This document shows, piece by piece, positions 40,903 to 49,349 of a DNA stretch of 64,000 nt; the first letter of the stretch is position 1; every line of letters starts with the position of its first letter. Both the position numbers and the translations under genes were made by a program. The notes beneath the pieces were generated by a model. The model did not search any database. It saw only the letters and a list, made by a program, of their open reading frames with translations, and was not told the origin of the DNA. The stretch lies in NCBI RefSeq assembly GCF_900129285.1, contig NZ_FQUW01000012.1:40793-104792 (forward strand), read 5' to 3'. The stretch is from Desulfofundulus australicus DSM 11792 (GTDB lineage Bacteria > Bacillota > Desulfotomaculia > Desulfotomaculales > Desulfovirgulaceae).

Positions 40903-42334
40903 AATACCACTTCCCGTTAAAAAGGTACACCAGGAACCCGGCTATCGTCAGCGACAGCCCCAGGATCGCAAGGCCGATCAGCGCCCTGACCAGCCCTTCC
41001 CGGGCCTGCGCGAACTCTTTCTCGTTCCGTGCCGTCATGTACCTGTAACCTAAGAACACGATAACCATGACGCACACGGCACCGCCGAACGAAGCGAACC
41101 ACACGGCAATATCCCTCAGCCCACCGCCCAACCAGGAGGTATCTATGCCGCCGCCAGCCGCACCGCAGAGGACGGACAGAAATATCCCTAAAGTGAGTGC
41201 GTGCGCCGACTGCAGAAATATGGTCTGGAATATCTCGGCAGCCCAGATCTCGATGACCTGCCTCTCCGACGTGAGGACCCATATCCACGTTATCAGGGGC
41301 GTGGCCACCAGGGCCGCCGTGACCACCCAGTGTCTTATCGTGTAAACGGCGTTGAAGTACACCGTAAACGCCGCCAGGGCCAGGTTTAAGAGCGCGTTCG
41401 CGAAGACGTTGCCCGTCTCAATCGTCCCGGCTCCGGCGATGAGGTTGAGGTCTTTAGAATTGAATACCAGCTGCTCTATCGGTGCGAGGCCGAATATTTT
41501 CTGGATTATATCCAGCACGGCCTGGAAGGGCAGGGCGAGCACCTGCTCGAACATCCCCGCCTTGTCGAGCTGTTCCGGTTTGGCCATCTGCGCGTTCACA
41601 GCAGCCTGCTTAACGACGGAAGCAAAGAGCGACACGAAACCGTCGTTTATCGCTATCAGCAGTTTTACCAGGACCGGGGCCAGCACGATGAGCACCATCG
41701 CCAGGATACAGCGCTGCACGTCCTCTATAAAGGACGCCCGCATCCCGGGGTTCAAACCCGATACCATGTGCCTGTACCCGGACCTAACCACGACCATCAC
41801 CAGAAACCCGCCGGAGATGGACGTGAGTATGCCGTACCACCACATAATTGTGTTCCACTGTTCGGGAGTAAACAGGCCGGGTCTAACTTCAACATCCGTC
41901 TTACCGGAGTTTGGAACACCCGGGTCGCCTTCTTCAGTCACCGCAGAGGTGTCTACCGTATATTTGTTGCTCTCGGTGTCGTTGGACAAAGCGTAGTAGG
42001 TATACTTTCCTTTCGCTGGAGGGGTGTCGCTGCAGCTCATCTGAAAGTATGACCCCACCGGGGCGTCAGGCGGCACTTCCAGCGCGGCTACCTGTTCTTT
42101 GCCTCCATCTGCGGATACCCGGTATACGTAGACTTTAGCGTTGGGGAAACTCGGCGGGACTTCGTATACCTGGACGTTCCACGAAACCTCCACCCTGCCG
42201 CTCGGGTAAGCCACGGCTCTCAGGTTGCTCAGATCCTTAACCCTGTAGGGAGGCCCGGCGGCCGCCGTCAGGGGCAGGACAAATGTAAACAGAAGCAAAA
42301 ATACCGGAAGCAGTTTCCTTGAAAGCAACCTCAT
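40901..42334 (-). CDS. VirB6/TrbL-like channel protein with N-terminal Fn3-like domain
   Basis: ATG 42334 overlaps the virB4 stop. A signal peptide and a fibronectin-like domain (residues 30-130) lead into a polytopic membrane part with WWYGILTSISGG, long amphipathic loops and TrbL-like helices. The last 60 residues (GYRYMTARNEKEFAQAREG, ALIGLAILGLSLTIAGFLVYL) resemble the pilin-like protein at 45315, as if a VirB2-type hairpin were fused to the C-terminus. It probably forms the inner membrane channel of the secretion system. Confidence 0.7.
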   Translation of the reverse strand: MRLLSRKLLPVFLLLFTFVLPLTAAAGPPYRVKDLSNLRAVAYPSGRVEVSWNVQVYEVPPSFPNAKVYVYRVSADGGKEQVAALEVPPDAPVGSYFQMSCSDTPPAKGKYTYYALSNDTESNKYTVDTSAVTEEGDPGVPNSGKTDVEVRPGLFTPEQWNTIMWWYGILTSISGGFLVMVVVRSGYRHMVSGLNPGMRASFIEDVQRCILAMVLIVLAPVLVKLLIAINDGFVSLFASVVKQAAVNAQMAKPEQLDKAGMFEQVLALPFQAVLDIIQKIFGLAPIEQLVFNSKDLNLIAGAGTIETGNVFANALLNLALAAFTVYFNAVYTIRHWVVTAALVATPLITWIWVLTSERQVIEIWAAEIFQTIFLQSAHALTLGIFLSVLCGAAGGGIDTSWLGGGLRDIAVWFASFGGAVCVMVIVFLGYRYMTARNEKEFAQAREGLVRALIGLAILGLSLTIAGFLVYLFNGKWY

Positions 42335-44214
42335 CGGGCCAGCACCGCCTCCGGATCGGAGCGCAGGAACTGCTCCTCAAACGCGAACCCGACGAAATCC
42401 ACCACGGCGCTCTCGTTGCCCGCCGTAAGTATCCCCCTGCCCTGCGGGAATGATGAAATCCACTCCACCACGTGTTTGGGGAGTTTGAACATTTCCCCCA
42501 GCGCCTCGGCGTCGGTCGTCTGCATGCGCAGGAAGAATTTCGTGTCACACTGCGCCAGCAGCGCCATGCCTTCCTGTGAGGTGAATTCCCTGAACGACTG
42601 CGAAGCCACCATCAGGGATGTGTTGTACTTGGCGCCCCTCCTGGCCATCTGCGAGAGGAATTCCGCCGTGTCCTTGTGCTTCATGAAGAGCCAGGCTTCG
42701 TCCACGAGGACGCGCTTCCTGGTCTCGCGGTTCTTCTTGACGAACTTTTCCCATATCCAGGAGAGCATGACGTACATGGCATAGGTCCGGGAAAATTCCG
42801 TCTGGAGTCCCGATACATCGAACACTACAAGAGGAGCTTCGTAGAATTTTCCGATCGACTGGCCGTCGAAAAACCCCTGGGGGCCTCCCCGGCAGTAGTT
42901 AAGGAGGATGTTGGCCAGCCTCGTCGCGCCCATCCCCCTCAGCCTCTCCATGTAAGAACTCAGGGTCGGCATCTCCTTGTACTTCTTTCCCACTCTGACC
43001 TTGCCCCCCGTCTCCACCCCGCCGGGCTCGTATATCGACTCCGGGTCTTCGGTTATACCCCGGGAGAAATACTCGTCCCGGACGGCCTTCGCCGCCAGAG
43101 CCCTTTCCTCGGCGGTCATCTTCTCGCCGGTCTGGACTTCCAGCATGGCGGCAATCAGATAAACTATGTCGTCCTGCTTGCCCGCGATGTTGTTGAACCA
43201 GACCTTACGCCGGTCGTCGTACTCGGGCTCGATGTCAAACGGGTTGAACATTACCTCCATGTTCGGGTGAAAGCGGATGTATTCCCCGCCCAGGGCTTCC
43301 GCCTCCTTCCGGTATTCCCCTTCCGGATCCAGTACAACCACCTTCATCCCGCACGCCGCCGAACGGGAAACCACCCCTTTGCAGGTGAAGCTCTTGCCGC
43401 TGCGGGTCGTACCCGTAACGAACATGTGCGGCCCGTAAAGGCGCGGTGCCCCGATGAAGGAGTCCAGAAATACGGGCGAACCCGTGAGATTCCTCCCGAA
43501 GAAGATCCCCGACGGGTGCGAAAAGTCCGTGCTGATCAGGGGAGATAAACACGCGGCGCAGGCTATCGTCACGTCGTGGCATTCCCCTACATGGGAATCC
43601 ACCAGGGGCAGGAGGGTCTTCAGGCCCTGAAGCTGACGTCTCATCAGGGTAACTGCTTTCATGGCCCCGAGCTTGTTTTTCACCAGGTTGCTCCTGTGCT
43701 CCATCTCTTCCCTGGTCTTCCCGGATACCGATATCACTGCCGTGACGGAAGCGATGTTGTCCCGGTGCAAATTGATGTCGGTCAGCAGTTTCTGATAATA
43801 GCTGTACTTGACGTTCAACTGGCCGATCCTGCGGGAGTCGAAGTTCTTCTGCGCCAGGATGAGCTCGGCCCCGATTTCGGTCTGGCGCTTCCCGACCCTC
43901 CTGGACGCCTCTTCGTGTTCGTAAGGGTAAAACAAAACGCTCACGGTCACGCCGGGGATTACGGTGATCCTGTTGAACCAGCCGAACTGCAGGAGTTCCG
44001 GCATGGCCTCAATCACCATGAGGCGGTAATAAATGTCGTCTATAATCAAGCAGTCTTCAAGTTCCTTAATGCGGTCGGGCAGGTAGAAGGTTTTCTTGCG
44101 CTCATTCTTTCGCAGCTCTTTCTCCTGCTGTACCTTCTCCAGCGGTTCCCTTTCCTGTACCATCCTTCCCTGCGCTTTTTCCTCCCGGGATTTTTTCTTA
44201 AGCAGCACCGGCAA
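42331..44214 (-). CDS. virB4: VirB4-family secretion ATPase
   Basis: TTG 44214 or GTG 44208 is coupled to the upstream gene. Walker A GTTRSGKS at 268-275, VVVLDPEGEY, Walker B RVLVDEAW with a following ATSFRE/SLMVASQSFRE region, all typical of VirB4/TraC. The N-terminal 260 residues form the VirB4 middle domain. A smaller N-terminal-like domain is encoded separately at 44198-44935. Powers substrate transport and pilus biogenesis. Confidence 0.85.
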   Translation of the reverse strand: MPVLLKKKSREEKAQGRMVQEREPLEKVQQEKELRKNERKKTFYLPDRIKELEDCLIIDDIYYRLMVIEAMPELLQFGWFNRITVIPGVTVSVLFYPYEHEEASRRVGKRQTEIGAELILAQKNFDSRRIGQLNVKYSYYQKLLTDINLHRDNIASVTAVISVSGKTREEMEHRSNLVKNKLGAMKAVTLMRRQLQGLKTLLPLVDSHVGECHDVTIACAACLSPLISTDFSHPSGIFFGRNLTGSPVFLDSFIGAPRLYGPHMFVTGTTRSGKSFTCKGVVSRSAACGMKVVVLDPEGEYRKEAEALGGEYIRFHPNMEVMFNPFDIEPEYDDRRKVWFNNIAGKQDDIVYLIAAMLEVQTGEKMTAEERALAAKAVRDEYFSRGITEDPESIYEPGGVETGGKVRVGKKYKEMPTLSSYMERLRGMGATRLANILLNYCRGGPQGFFDGQSIGKFYEAPLVVFDVSGLQTEFSRTYAMYVMLSWIWEKFVKKNRETRKRVLVDEAWLFMKHKDTAEFLSQMARRGAKYNTSLMVASQSFREFTSQEGMALLAQCDTKFFLRMQTTDAEALGEMFKLPKHVVEWISSFPQGRGILTAGNESAVVDFVGFAFEEQFLRSDPEAVLAR

Positions 44215-44935
44215 CCAGCTCCTTCATATTTAAATGAAGCTCTCCATAACTCCCTGCTTCCAGCATTTCGGACGGGCGGACAATAACTTCGGGTGTCAGC
44301 ATGCTCGCAAACACGTCCATGACCTCCGCCTCGCTCGTGAGCGGTGTCAGCATCACCCCTGCCGGGCGCAGCAGTTCGTACAGTATCTTCATTTTCTCCT
44401 TGAGGGCAGCCACCGGGTCCGCCCCGTCGTCTGTAAGAATGATGTAGGAGTGCTGGGCGAGGATCTGTTTTTCGGTCCTCATAGCGTCCAGCGCGCTTGC
44501 ATATAAAGCTGCGTAGGTCTTCAAATTTCCTTCGGGCATGTTCTTCGCCGCGGAGGCCACCACCCGGGCCATGTGAGCGGTGTCAGCCACGACACTGGTT
44601 GTGATAAACTGCACCGGGAAGTCGATCCGGTTCAAAACGCCTATCAGCGCGGATTCCCGGGCGTTCTGCTGGCTCTCGGACATCACGGAGAAATTCGTAC
44701 CCTCGATCCTGGCCATGCAGCAGTGCTTCCCACCAGACACATACACCCCGTCCCGGACGAACTCCACGGGGACGATCTCTTTGACATGCCTCACCCCCAT
44801 TAAAAAGTCGTTCTTATCTTTTGTTTTGATTTCCCTGACGCTCTCGACTTTCACCGGCCTGCGGCTGAGAAAGACCAGCGCCAGTATGCCGGCAAGCACC
44901 GAAGAAAATAAAAACGCTACTACGACGGCAAAAAT
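44198..44935 (-). CDS. Membrane-anchored VirB4 N-terminal-domain-like protein, apparent ATT start
   Basis: The first codon at correct spacing from AAGAAGGGGG is ATT at 44935 (spacer eight bases). The only ATG there is out of frame and too close; the frame upstream runs through a terminator. The protein has an N-terminal helix (FAVVVAFLFSSVLAGILALVF) and a soluble domain (VEFVRDGVYVSGGKHCCMARIEGTNF, ...FPVQFITTS) similar to the TraC/TrsD N-terminal domain of VirB4 partners. It overlaps virB4 by 17 bases, consistent with a two-piece VirB4. Confidence 0.65.
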   Translation of the reverse strand: MFAVVVAFLFSSVLAGILALVFLSRRPVKVESVREIKTKDKNDFLMGVRHVKEIVPVEFVRDGVYVSGGKHCCMARIEGTNFSVMSESQQNARESALIGVLNRIDFPVQFITTSVVADTAHMARVVASAAKNMPEGNLKTYAALYASALDAMRTEKQILAQHSYIILTDDGADPVAALKEKMKILYELLRPAGVMLTPLTSEAEVMDVFASMLTPEVIVRPSEMLEAGSYGELHLNMKELVAGAA

Positions 44936-44978
44936 AACGCATACCCCCTTCTTGTGAAATTTCTTCCCCCAAATAAGA

Positions 44979-44997
44979 AAAGCCCGGACAGCCGGGC
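44979..44997 (-). terminator. Hairpin terminator
   Basis: AGCCCGG/CCGGGCT stem overlapping the stop of the PrgI gene; TTTTCTTATTT follows on the minus strand. Confidence 0.65.
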
Positions 44998-45311
44998 TAA
45001 TGCAGAATGTAGTCGTGTGACCGGAACCTGTAATGCAGTTTCCTGAAAAGATAAACGTCGGCACCTACATCGTGGTCGTAGTCGCGCACTTTCCTGAGCG
45101 CCAGGTAAGCTCCCGCGCCCAGGAACGGCAGTCCCAGGGGGGCAAAGGCCAGCGCCGCCGGGAATGGGACCCGGAAGGCGGCAGCGGGAATAAATACCGC
45201 CGCCAATCCCAGCATCAGCCCCCCGGCCAGCCACAGGCACTGCCGGGCGGTCAAGCTGAAGAACAGCCTGTCTTCTCCCTTAGTCGAAAATGGTACCATG
45301 TACTCGCGCAT
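44997..45311 (-). CDS. PrgI/VirB3-like membrane protein
   Basis: 104 residues: a short N-terminal part (REYMVPFSTKGEDRLFFSLTARQC), two helices (LWLAGGLMLGLAAVFIPAAAF; AALAFAPLGLPFLGAGAYLAL) and a C-terminal RDYDHD segment. This is the PrgI layout, the Gram-positive counterpart of VirB3. Found just upstream of virB4, as usual. Confidence 0.8.
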   Translation of the reverse strand: MREYMVPFSTKGEDRLFFSLTARQCLWLAGGLMLGLAAVFIPAAAFRVPFPAALAFAPLGLPFLGAGAYLALRKVRDYDHDVGADVYLFRKLHYRFRSHDYILH

Positions 45312-45314
45312 GTT

Positions 45315-45683
45315 CTACTGCCCCTGCCCCTTCACCAGAAATGCGATGAAGCCCACTATCGTGACGGCCAGCCCGATAACTCCCAGCCCAATGAGGATCT
45401 GTAAGAAGTGCTGCTTGGCTTCCGCGCGGGTGTGGTCACTTGCAGCCGTGACCATCCTGAAACCCACGTAAATAAGCGCCAGAACCCCTATGCCGCCCGC
45501 TATACCGCCAACCCCTATGGCAATATTCAGTATCTTCTCCGCCATCGCTTCCTGGTTAACTTCGGTAAGTACTCCTGCTCCTATATTCGGGTTTTCCACT
45601 GCCAGGGCCACCTGCGCGAGCGTCAGATACGCCGTAAGAAACGATATTACGGCAGTAATACGTCTAACAAAGCGTTTCAGCAT
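45315..45683 (-). CDS. VirB2/TrbC-like pilin or channel protein
   Basis: ATG 45683 follows AAGGAAGGGGG. Signal peptide, then two helices (IGVGGIAGGIGVLALIYVGF; FLQILIGLGVIGLAVTIVGFIAFL) with a charged loop (ASDHTRAEAK) between. This matches TrbC/VirB2-type small proteins of Gram-positive elements. The same hairpin is seen at the end of the VirB6-like protein. Confidence 0.75.
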   Translation of the reverse strand: MLKRFVRRITAVISFLTAYLTLAQVALAVENPNIGAGVLTEVNQEAMAEKILNIAIGVGGIAGGIGVLALIYVGFRMVTAASDHTRAEAKQHFLQILIGLGVIGLAVTIVGFIAFLVKGQGQ

Positions 45684-45705
45684 TTATAAATTCCCCCTTC
45701 CTTAA

Positions 45706-46107
45706 TTAACTGTTCATAAGACCTATTATCAATCCGACAACCTGCTGCGCCCAGAGAACCAATATCAAACCCACAATTGACCAGATGATTACTTTACGGG
45801 CTTCCTTGAACAGTGCAAGCAGGAGCCCTCCAACAATAAGAACCAGCACGGTAATTTTCGGGGCGATATTTCCGGCCATGCTGTACACGCGGTCAACAAT
45901 CTTTCCAACCTTACCCGCCACCTCTTCCGGGCTTACAGGCTGCACACCGGCAAACCCGCCCTGCTGCGGTTCCCCCTGCGCCATGGACTGCGCACCGGGT
46001 GTCGCCGCAGGTTGTATGTTTGTTTGCTGATCTGCCAAGACGGGTGCCGCAAAAACAAGCAGGGCGGCGATTAGCAAGAGAACAGCTCCAATTTTACCTG
46101 GCAACAT
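45706..46107 (-). CDS. Second VirB2/TrbC-like small membrane protein
   Basis: ATG 46107 follows GGGGCTGGTGGAA; the longer frame to 46197 overlaps the TM2 gene. Signal peptide (cut after VLA), a Gln/Pro-rich linker, then two helices (APKITVLVLIVGGLLLALF; VIIWSIVGLILVLWAQQVVG). Similar size and layout to the protein at 45315. May be a second subunit. Confidence 0.6.
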   Translation of the reverse strand: MLPGKIGAVLLLIAALLVFAAPVLADQQTNIQPAATPGAQSMAQGEPQQGGFAGVQPVSPEEVAGKVGKIVDRVYSMAGNIAPKITVLVLIVGGLLLALFKEARKVIIWSIVGLILVLWAQQVVGLIIGLMNS

Positions 46108-46345
46108 TTCCACCAGCCCCTTTATTGATTTTCTCGGCCGTCCTGTAGGCGTCAAAAATGCCGTACAGCCAGACAGCCGGCAGCAGAATGAATCCAATTA
46201 CCACCGTGCACAGCAACCCGGATATGCCCGCCGCTACAAAAAGTCCAATGCCCTTGCCGATCTGGCCGTTGTAGATTTGACCCAGGCCGCAGATCAAAAA
46301 ACTCAGCACCGCCGCAAGTCCGGGGTTTTTCTGCACAAAAACCAT
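46094..46345 (-). CDS. TM2-domain protein
   Basis: 83 residues: NPGLAAVLSFLICGLGQIYNGQ, a glycine-rich turn and a second helix ending DAYRTAEK. This is the TM2 family signature (G-x-G-x-x-Y-N-G). Function of the family is not defined. Overlaps the start of the 46107 gene. Confidence 0.8.
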   Translation of the reverse strand: MVFVQKNPGLAAVLSFLICGLGQIYNGQIGKGIGLFVAAGISGLLCTVVIGFILLPAVWLYGIFDAYRTAEKINKGAGGNVAR

Positions 46346-46363
46346 CTCCTTCCCAAAAATCTT

Positions 46364-46675
46364 CTACAATGCCGCCAGCACTTTCGGAGATCGACGCATT
46401 CCCGTTTCCTTTCTCCTCCACCACCACCTCCAATCGCGGTATCCCAAAAACGTTATCACCGTAATGTTCCCGGGATTGCGGTCGTCAGCGACCACCGCCA
46501 GGCCGTCCAGGACGTATTCCCAGACGCCGTCCGGCAGTCTCCGGCCCCGCCTGCCCCGCTCCACCACGCGGGCCAGCACAGCGCGGATTTCTTCGTCGGT
46601 CATTTCACCCCTGCGGTACTGCAAATATTTGTTCCGGTACTGCTCCACCGCGTGGTCGGTCACACCGACCCTCAT
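46364..46675 (-). CDS. Small basic protein, DUF4258-like (tentative)
   Basis: ATG 46675 follows AAGGGGGTGATCTG. 103 residues beginning MRVGVTDHAVEQYRNKY, with a helical arginine-rich centre and strands (EYVLDGLAVVADD, NITVITFLGY). The H..QR-like start is typical of DUF4258/RelE-like folds. It could be a toxin or RNA-binding protein; no antitoxin is recognised. Confidence 0.45.
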   Translation of the reverse strand: MRVGVTDHAVEQYRNKYLQYRRGEMTDEEIRAVLARVVERGRRGRRLPDGVWEYVLDGLAVVADDRNPGNITVITFLGYRDWRWWWRRKETGMRRSPKVLAAL

Positions 46676-46862
46676 CAGATCACCCCCTTGCCCGAAAAAG
46701 TAATGATTTTCGCCGGTACGGGCACCAATACCCGCAGGGCACATATCAGAATCAGCAGGAAGAACGCCAGCTCGACTGTGTAGGCCGCGATTATCAGGTA
46801 CGGCGCGGCGGTCTCCCACCACCGCCTGACCCGGGCAAACGGAAAGAGGAATTTTGAAGAAG
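46675..46862 (-). CDS. Short membrane protein with no clear start
   Basis: An open frame ending at 46675 (TGATG overlap with the next gene) encodes one good helix (YLIIAAYTVELAFFLLILICALRVLV) and a tail. No ATG, GTG or TTG is found at its 5' end, and no clear ribosome site. It may be decayed or use an unusual start. Confidence 0.3.
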
Positions 46863-47453
46863 CTAACCCGCCGTCATCTCGCTGGCGAACGGGCCAACGA
46901 TTTCCTGCAGATAAGCCAGTACCTCGGAAGCGCGGTCCTCTACCGATTTTCTTTTTAACCTCACCACATGGAGGCCGTGCTTCTCCGCAAACGATACTTC
47001 ATCCGTGATAATTGTGTCGATTTGCCCCGCGTGGTTTTCCAGTCTGAAGCCGTCGGGTACCACTTCCCTGGCCGGCGGAACATATATCAGCAGGTCCAGC
47101 TTCCGCCAGGCATGAAACCGGGCACGGTAAAAATAGCTCGACATATCCTGCACCTTTGCGCCAAGGTACAGCCGCAAATACGCCAGGCAGTCCAGGGTAC
47201 TCCGGTCGCTCACAAAACCGTCCGGGTGCTCCGATTGGGCACGTATCTGGGCTTCCAGCACTTTCTCCTGAAACTCTAACGCCAGCACCGGGTTCCCGAT
47301 CAGCTCCCGGCAGTGCTCGATCCCCATGTTCCTGGCCACCACCCGTGCCCGCTCCGTGATGAGCGGGAGACCGAGCGTTTCTGAAAGAATCTTCGCCAAA
47401 GTGGTCTTCCCGGCACCGTGGGCGCCGGTTATCGCTATCCTCTTCGCCAACAA
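46863..47453 (-). CDS. P-loop kinase-like NTPase (NadR/AAA_28-like)
   Basis: TTG 47453 start. Walker A GAHGAGKTT at residues 10-18, DRSTLDCLAYL and a C-terminal helical part. The architecture matches AAA_28/NadR-type ATP-binding proteins that phosphorylate small metabolites. In mobile elements these proteins are common, with unknown substrate. Confidence 0.7.
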   Translation of the reverse strand: MLAKRIAITGAHGAGKTTLAKILSETLGLPLITERARVVARNMGIEHCRELIGNPVLALEFQEKVLEAQIRAQSEHPDGFVSDRSTLDCLAYLRLYLGAKVQDMSSYFYRARFHAWRKLDLLIYVPPAREVVPDGFRLENHAGQIDTIITDEVSFAEKHGLHVVRLKRKSVEDRASEVLAYLQEIVGPFASEMTAG

Positions 47454-47465
47454 GCCATCCCCTTT

Positions 47466-47720
47466 CTAATTTCCGAACAGCAACGGGCACGCCAGAAACC
47501 AGCCCGAAACAGCTACCGCCGCTGCAAACCCGCCCCAGATGGCTGCCGCGCGCCTTTTCCCCGCACCGGCCAGATCTGCCGCGTCGGCCAGTGCCCAGAC
47601 CACGCCCAGAAGGGCCAGGAAAACAAATACGAACAGGTCGGTTCGGGACAGGACGTGGTAGGCAGTACCCAGGAAAATAACGTAGATTGCGATAACCAGG
47701 ATTAGATTCCAGAAAAGCAC
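47466..47720 (-). CDS. Three-helix membrane protein
   Basis: GTG 47720 follows GGGGGTGGTGTC right behind a terminator. 84 residues with three helices; no family recognised. Confidence 0.45.
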   Translation of the reverse strand: MLFWNLILVIAIYVIFLGTAYHVLSRTDLFVFVFLALLGVVWALADAADLAGAGKRRAAAIWGGFAAAVAVSGWFLACPLLFGN

Positions 47721-47735
47721 GACACCACCCCCAAA

Positions 47736-47757
47736 AAAACGCCCGGTATTAAACCGG
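47736..47757 (-). terminator. Hairpin terminator
   Basis: GCCCGGT/ACCGGGC stem then TTTTTTTGG on the minus strand. Confidence 0.65.
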
Positions 47758-47770
47758 GCAAACAACAGAT

Positions 47771-48265
47771 TCATCGCTGCCATAACGCCAGCCAGCCGCA
47801 TAAGATTAGCATAGCAGGTGCCACGGCTATTCGCTCCAGAAAACTTCCCGTTTTAACCAACGGTAACCCGAAATGCTTCTTTACCGGCCACAGCCAAGGC
47901 ACTCCCTGGGGATTGAAGCTGTCCATAACCAGGTGGGACAGATAGCCAGCCAGCACCAGCGGCACCAGGTAGCCGTACGCATACGCCTGCGAATACCAGA
48001 ACCGCAGCACGAACACCGCCAGCAGGGTCATCACCCCCGCTCCCAGAAGCGAGTGCATGGGCCCCCGGTGACCTACTGTCATTTTGACCGCCCATGAAGC
48101 AGGAGCCACCAGCCGCCCCAGCTTAGAGCGCGGATCGTCAAGGTCAGGAAGAAGGGCCGCAACCCCGGCTATCCCCGCAGACATTGCCGCCGTTTTCGGG
48201 TCCGCATGGCTGTTTAAGAGCAGCCCGACGGCGGCCCCGGCTAAAAAGTGCGTGCGCCAGAGCAT
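47771..48265 (-). CDS. YdjM-like membrane-bound metal-dependent hydrolase
   Basis: ATG 48265 follows AAAGGCAGGTG. 164 residues with THFLAGAAVG, PDLDDPRSKLGR, GHRGPMHS and HLVMDSFNPQGVPWLWP, the histidine/aspartate signature of the YdjM/LexA-regulated membrane hydrolase family (PF04307). Several helices. Substrate unknown, perhaps a phospholipid. Confidence 0.85.
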   Translation of the reverse strand: MLWRTHFLAGAAVGLLLNSHADPKTAAMSAGIAGVAALLPDLDDPRSKLGRLVAPASWAVKMTVGHRGPMHSLLGAGVMTLLAVFVLRFWYSQAYAYGYLVPLVLAGYLSHLVMDSFNPQGVPWLWPVKKHFGLPLVKTGSFLERIAVAPAMLILCGWLALWQR

Positions 48266-48281
48266 GAATAATCACCTGCCT

Positions 48282-48653
48282 TTACAGGAGATAAGAGCGG
48301 TAACTTTTGCCCCTCGCTAACCGTCTCATCACGTCATCTACCAGCTGGATAAAGAGGAAATTAAGCATAAAAAGCACTGCAAATCCCACAGCCAATCCGA
48401 AGGCCAGAATAACTATCACAACAACCTTCGCCGGAAGAATAACAGTATGGACCAATATTCGCATGGCTGCACAAGAAACCATAAAAACAGCCGCCGCAAA
48501 CGCAGACAGGGCACTACCCTTGACCGCCCTCGTGAAAAATTTTCCGGTAAAAAAGCGGTACGTGGCGAAGAGCAATAACGCATTGTTCAAGAGGACTGCT
48601 GCAAACGCAATTACATCGAAAAAATCCGGTGGTTGATACACCAAGTAAGCCAT
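48282..48653 (-). CDS. Four-helix membrane protein
   Basis: ATG 48653 start, AT-richer than its neighbours. 123 residues, four helices, basic C-terminal tail. No family. Confidence 0.45.
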   Translation of the reverse strand: MAYLVYQPPDFFDVIAFAAVLLNNALLLFATYRFFTGKFFTRAVKGSALSAFAAAVFMVSCAAMRILVHTVILPAKVVVIVILAFGLAVGFAVLFMLNFLFIQLVDDVMRRLARGKSYRSYLL

Positions 48654-48668
48654 TAGCGATCTCTCACC

Positions 48669-49349
48669 TCACCTTTGTGTGACCCGGAAGACCAGCTTTC
48701 CATTTAACTTGCCCACCTCGCACCAGTCCTTCTCAATTCTGAGCAGTGCCCGCGCCAGCGACTGTTTCGGGCACCGATAATACGTCCAACAGTGTTCCAG
48801 TATCTGCTCTATCGTTAACCAGCGCCCGTCTTTGGTCTGTTCTTCGACGAATCTCCTTACGTTATTCATCATCAGCCGGTATCTGGTGAGGTAGCCGCCC
48901 CCGGAGTGGCCGCCCGGAGGGTTGGCCTTGTACTCTTCGGTGAGCTTGTCTTTCCAGTCCGTCACCGCGTGGCGGTTGAACTTTGCCCTGGCGTACTCGG
49001 TGCAGCCCCAATACTCTTTGCCGAGGACCCGGCAGCAGGCCACCTGAAAAATACCGACCCCGAAACGTTTCAGGATTTTTACCGCATGAGGGTTCACGCC
49101 GTTCTTGCCCCGCGGTACCCCCACGTAGACCAGGTTGGCGTAGGGCAGCCAGTCAACAGCCTGGCCGATCACGTTGACCGAAAGCGCGCTCTTGAGCTGC
49201 ACCACTACCGCGACCGGGCCGCACACGCCGACCACGTCGGCCCTGCCCCAGTTGTAGTCGTTCTCTATCTCGGAATAGACGTCGTAACCGCGTTCTTCCA
49301 GCCATTCTTTCACCGGAAAAAACAGATCGGTTTCTTTGATTTTCCCCAT
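48669..49349 (-). CDS. PD-(D/E)XK nuclease-fold protein with C-terminal helical domain
   Basis: ATG 49349. Residues 1-110 resemble a PD-(D/E)XK fold: FFPVKEWLEERGYDVYSEIEND, GRADVVGV (D) and VVVQLKS (QxK). QxK instead of ExK is known in active members. The C-terminal part (GGGYLTRYRLMMNNVRRF onward) looks like a winged helix. The family in conjugative elements is unnamed. No methylase partner is adjacent. Confidence 0.6.
   Translation of the reverse strand: MGKIKETDLFFPVKEWLEERGYDVYSEIENDYNWGRADVVGVCGPVAVVVQLKSALSVNVIGQAVDWLPYANLVYVGVPRGKNGVNPHAVKILKRFGVGIFQVACCRVLGKEYWGCTEYARAKFNRHAVTDWKDKLTEEYKANPPGGHSGGGYLTRYRLMMNNVRRFVEEQTKDGRWLTIEQILEHCWTYYRCPKQSLARALLRIEKDWCEVGKLNGKLVFRVTQR

Noticed and set aside
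38655..46345. A complete self-transmissible conjugation system
   Set aside because: No relaxase, VirD4 coupling protein or oriT-like region is visible in the window, so transfer ability cannot be claimed from this sequence.
46676..46822. Longer start of the 46364 gene
   Set aside because: It overlaps another frame with a membrane helix; ATG 46675 has a clear ribosome site.
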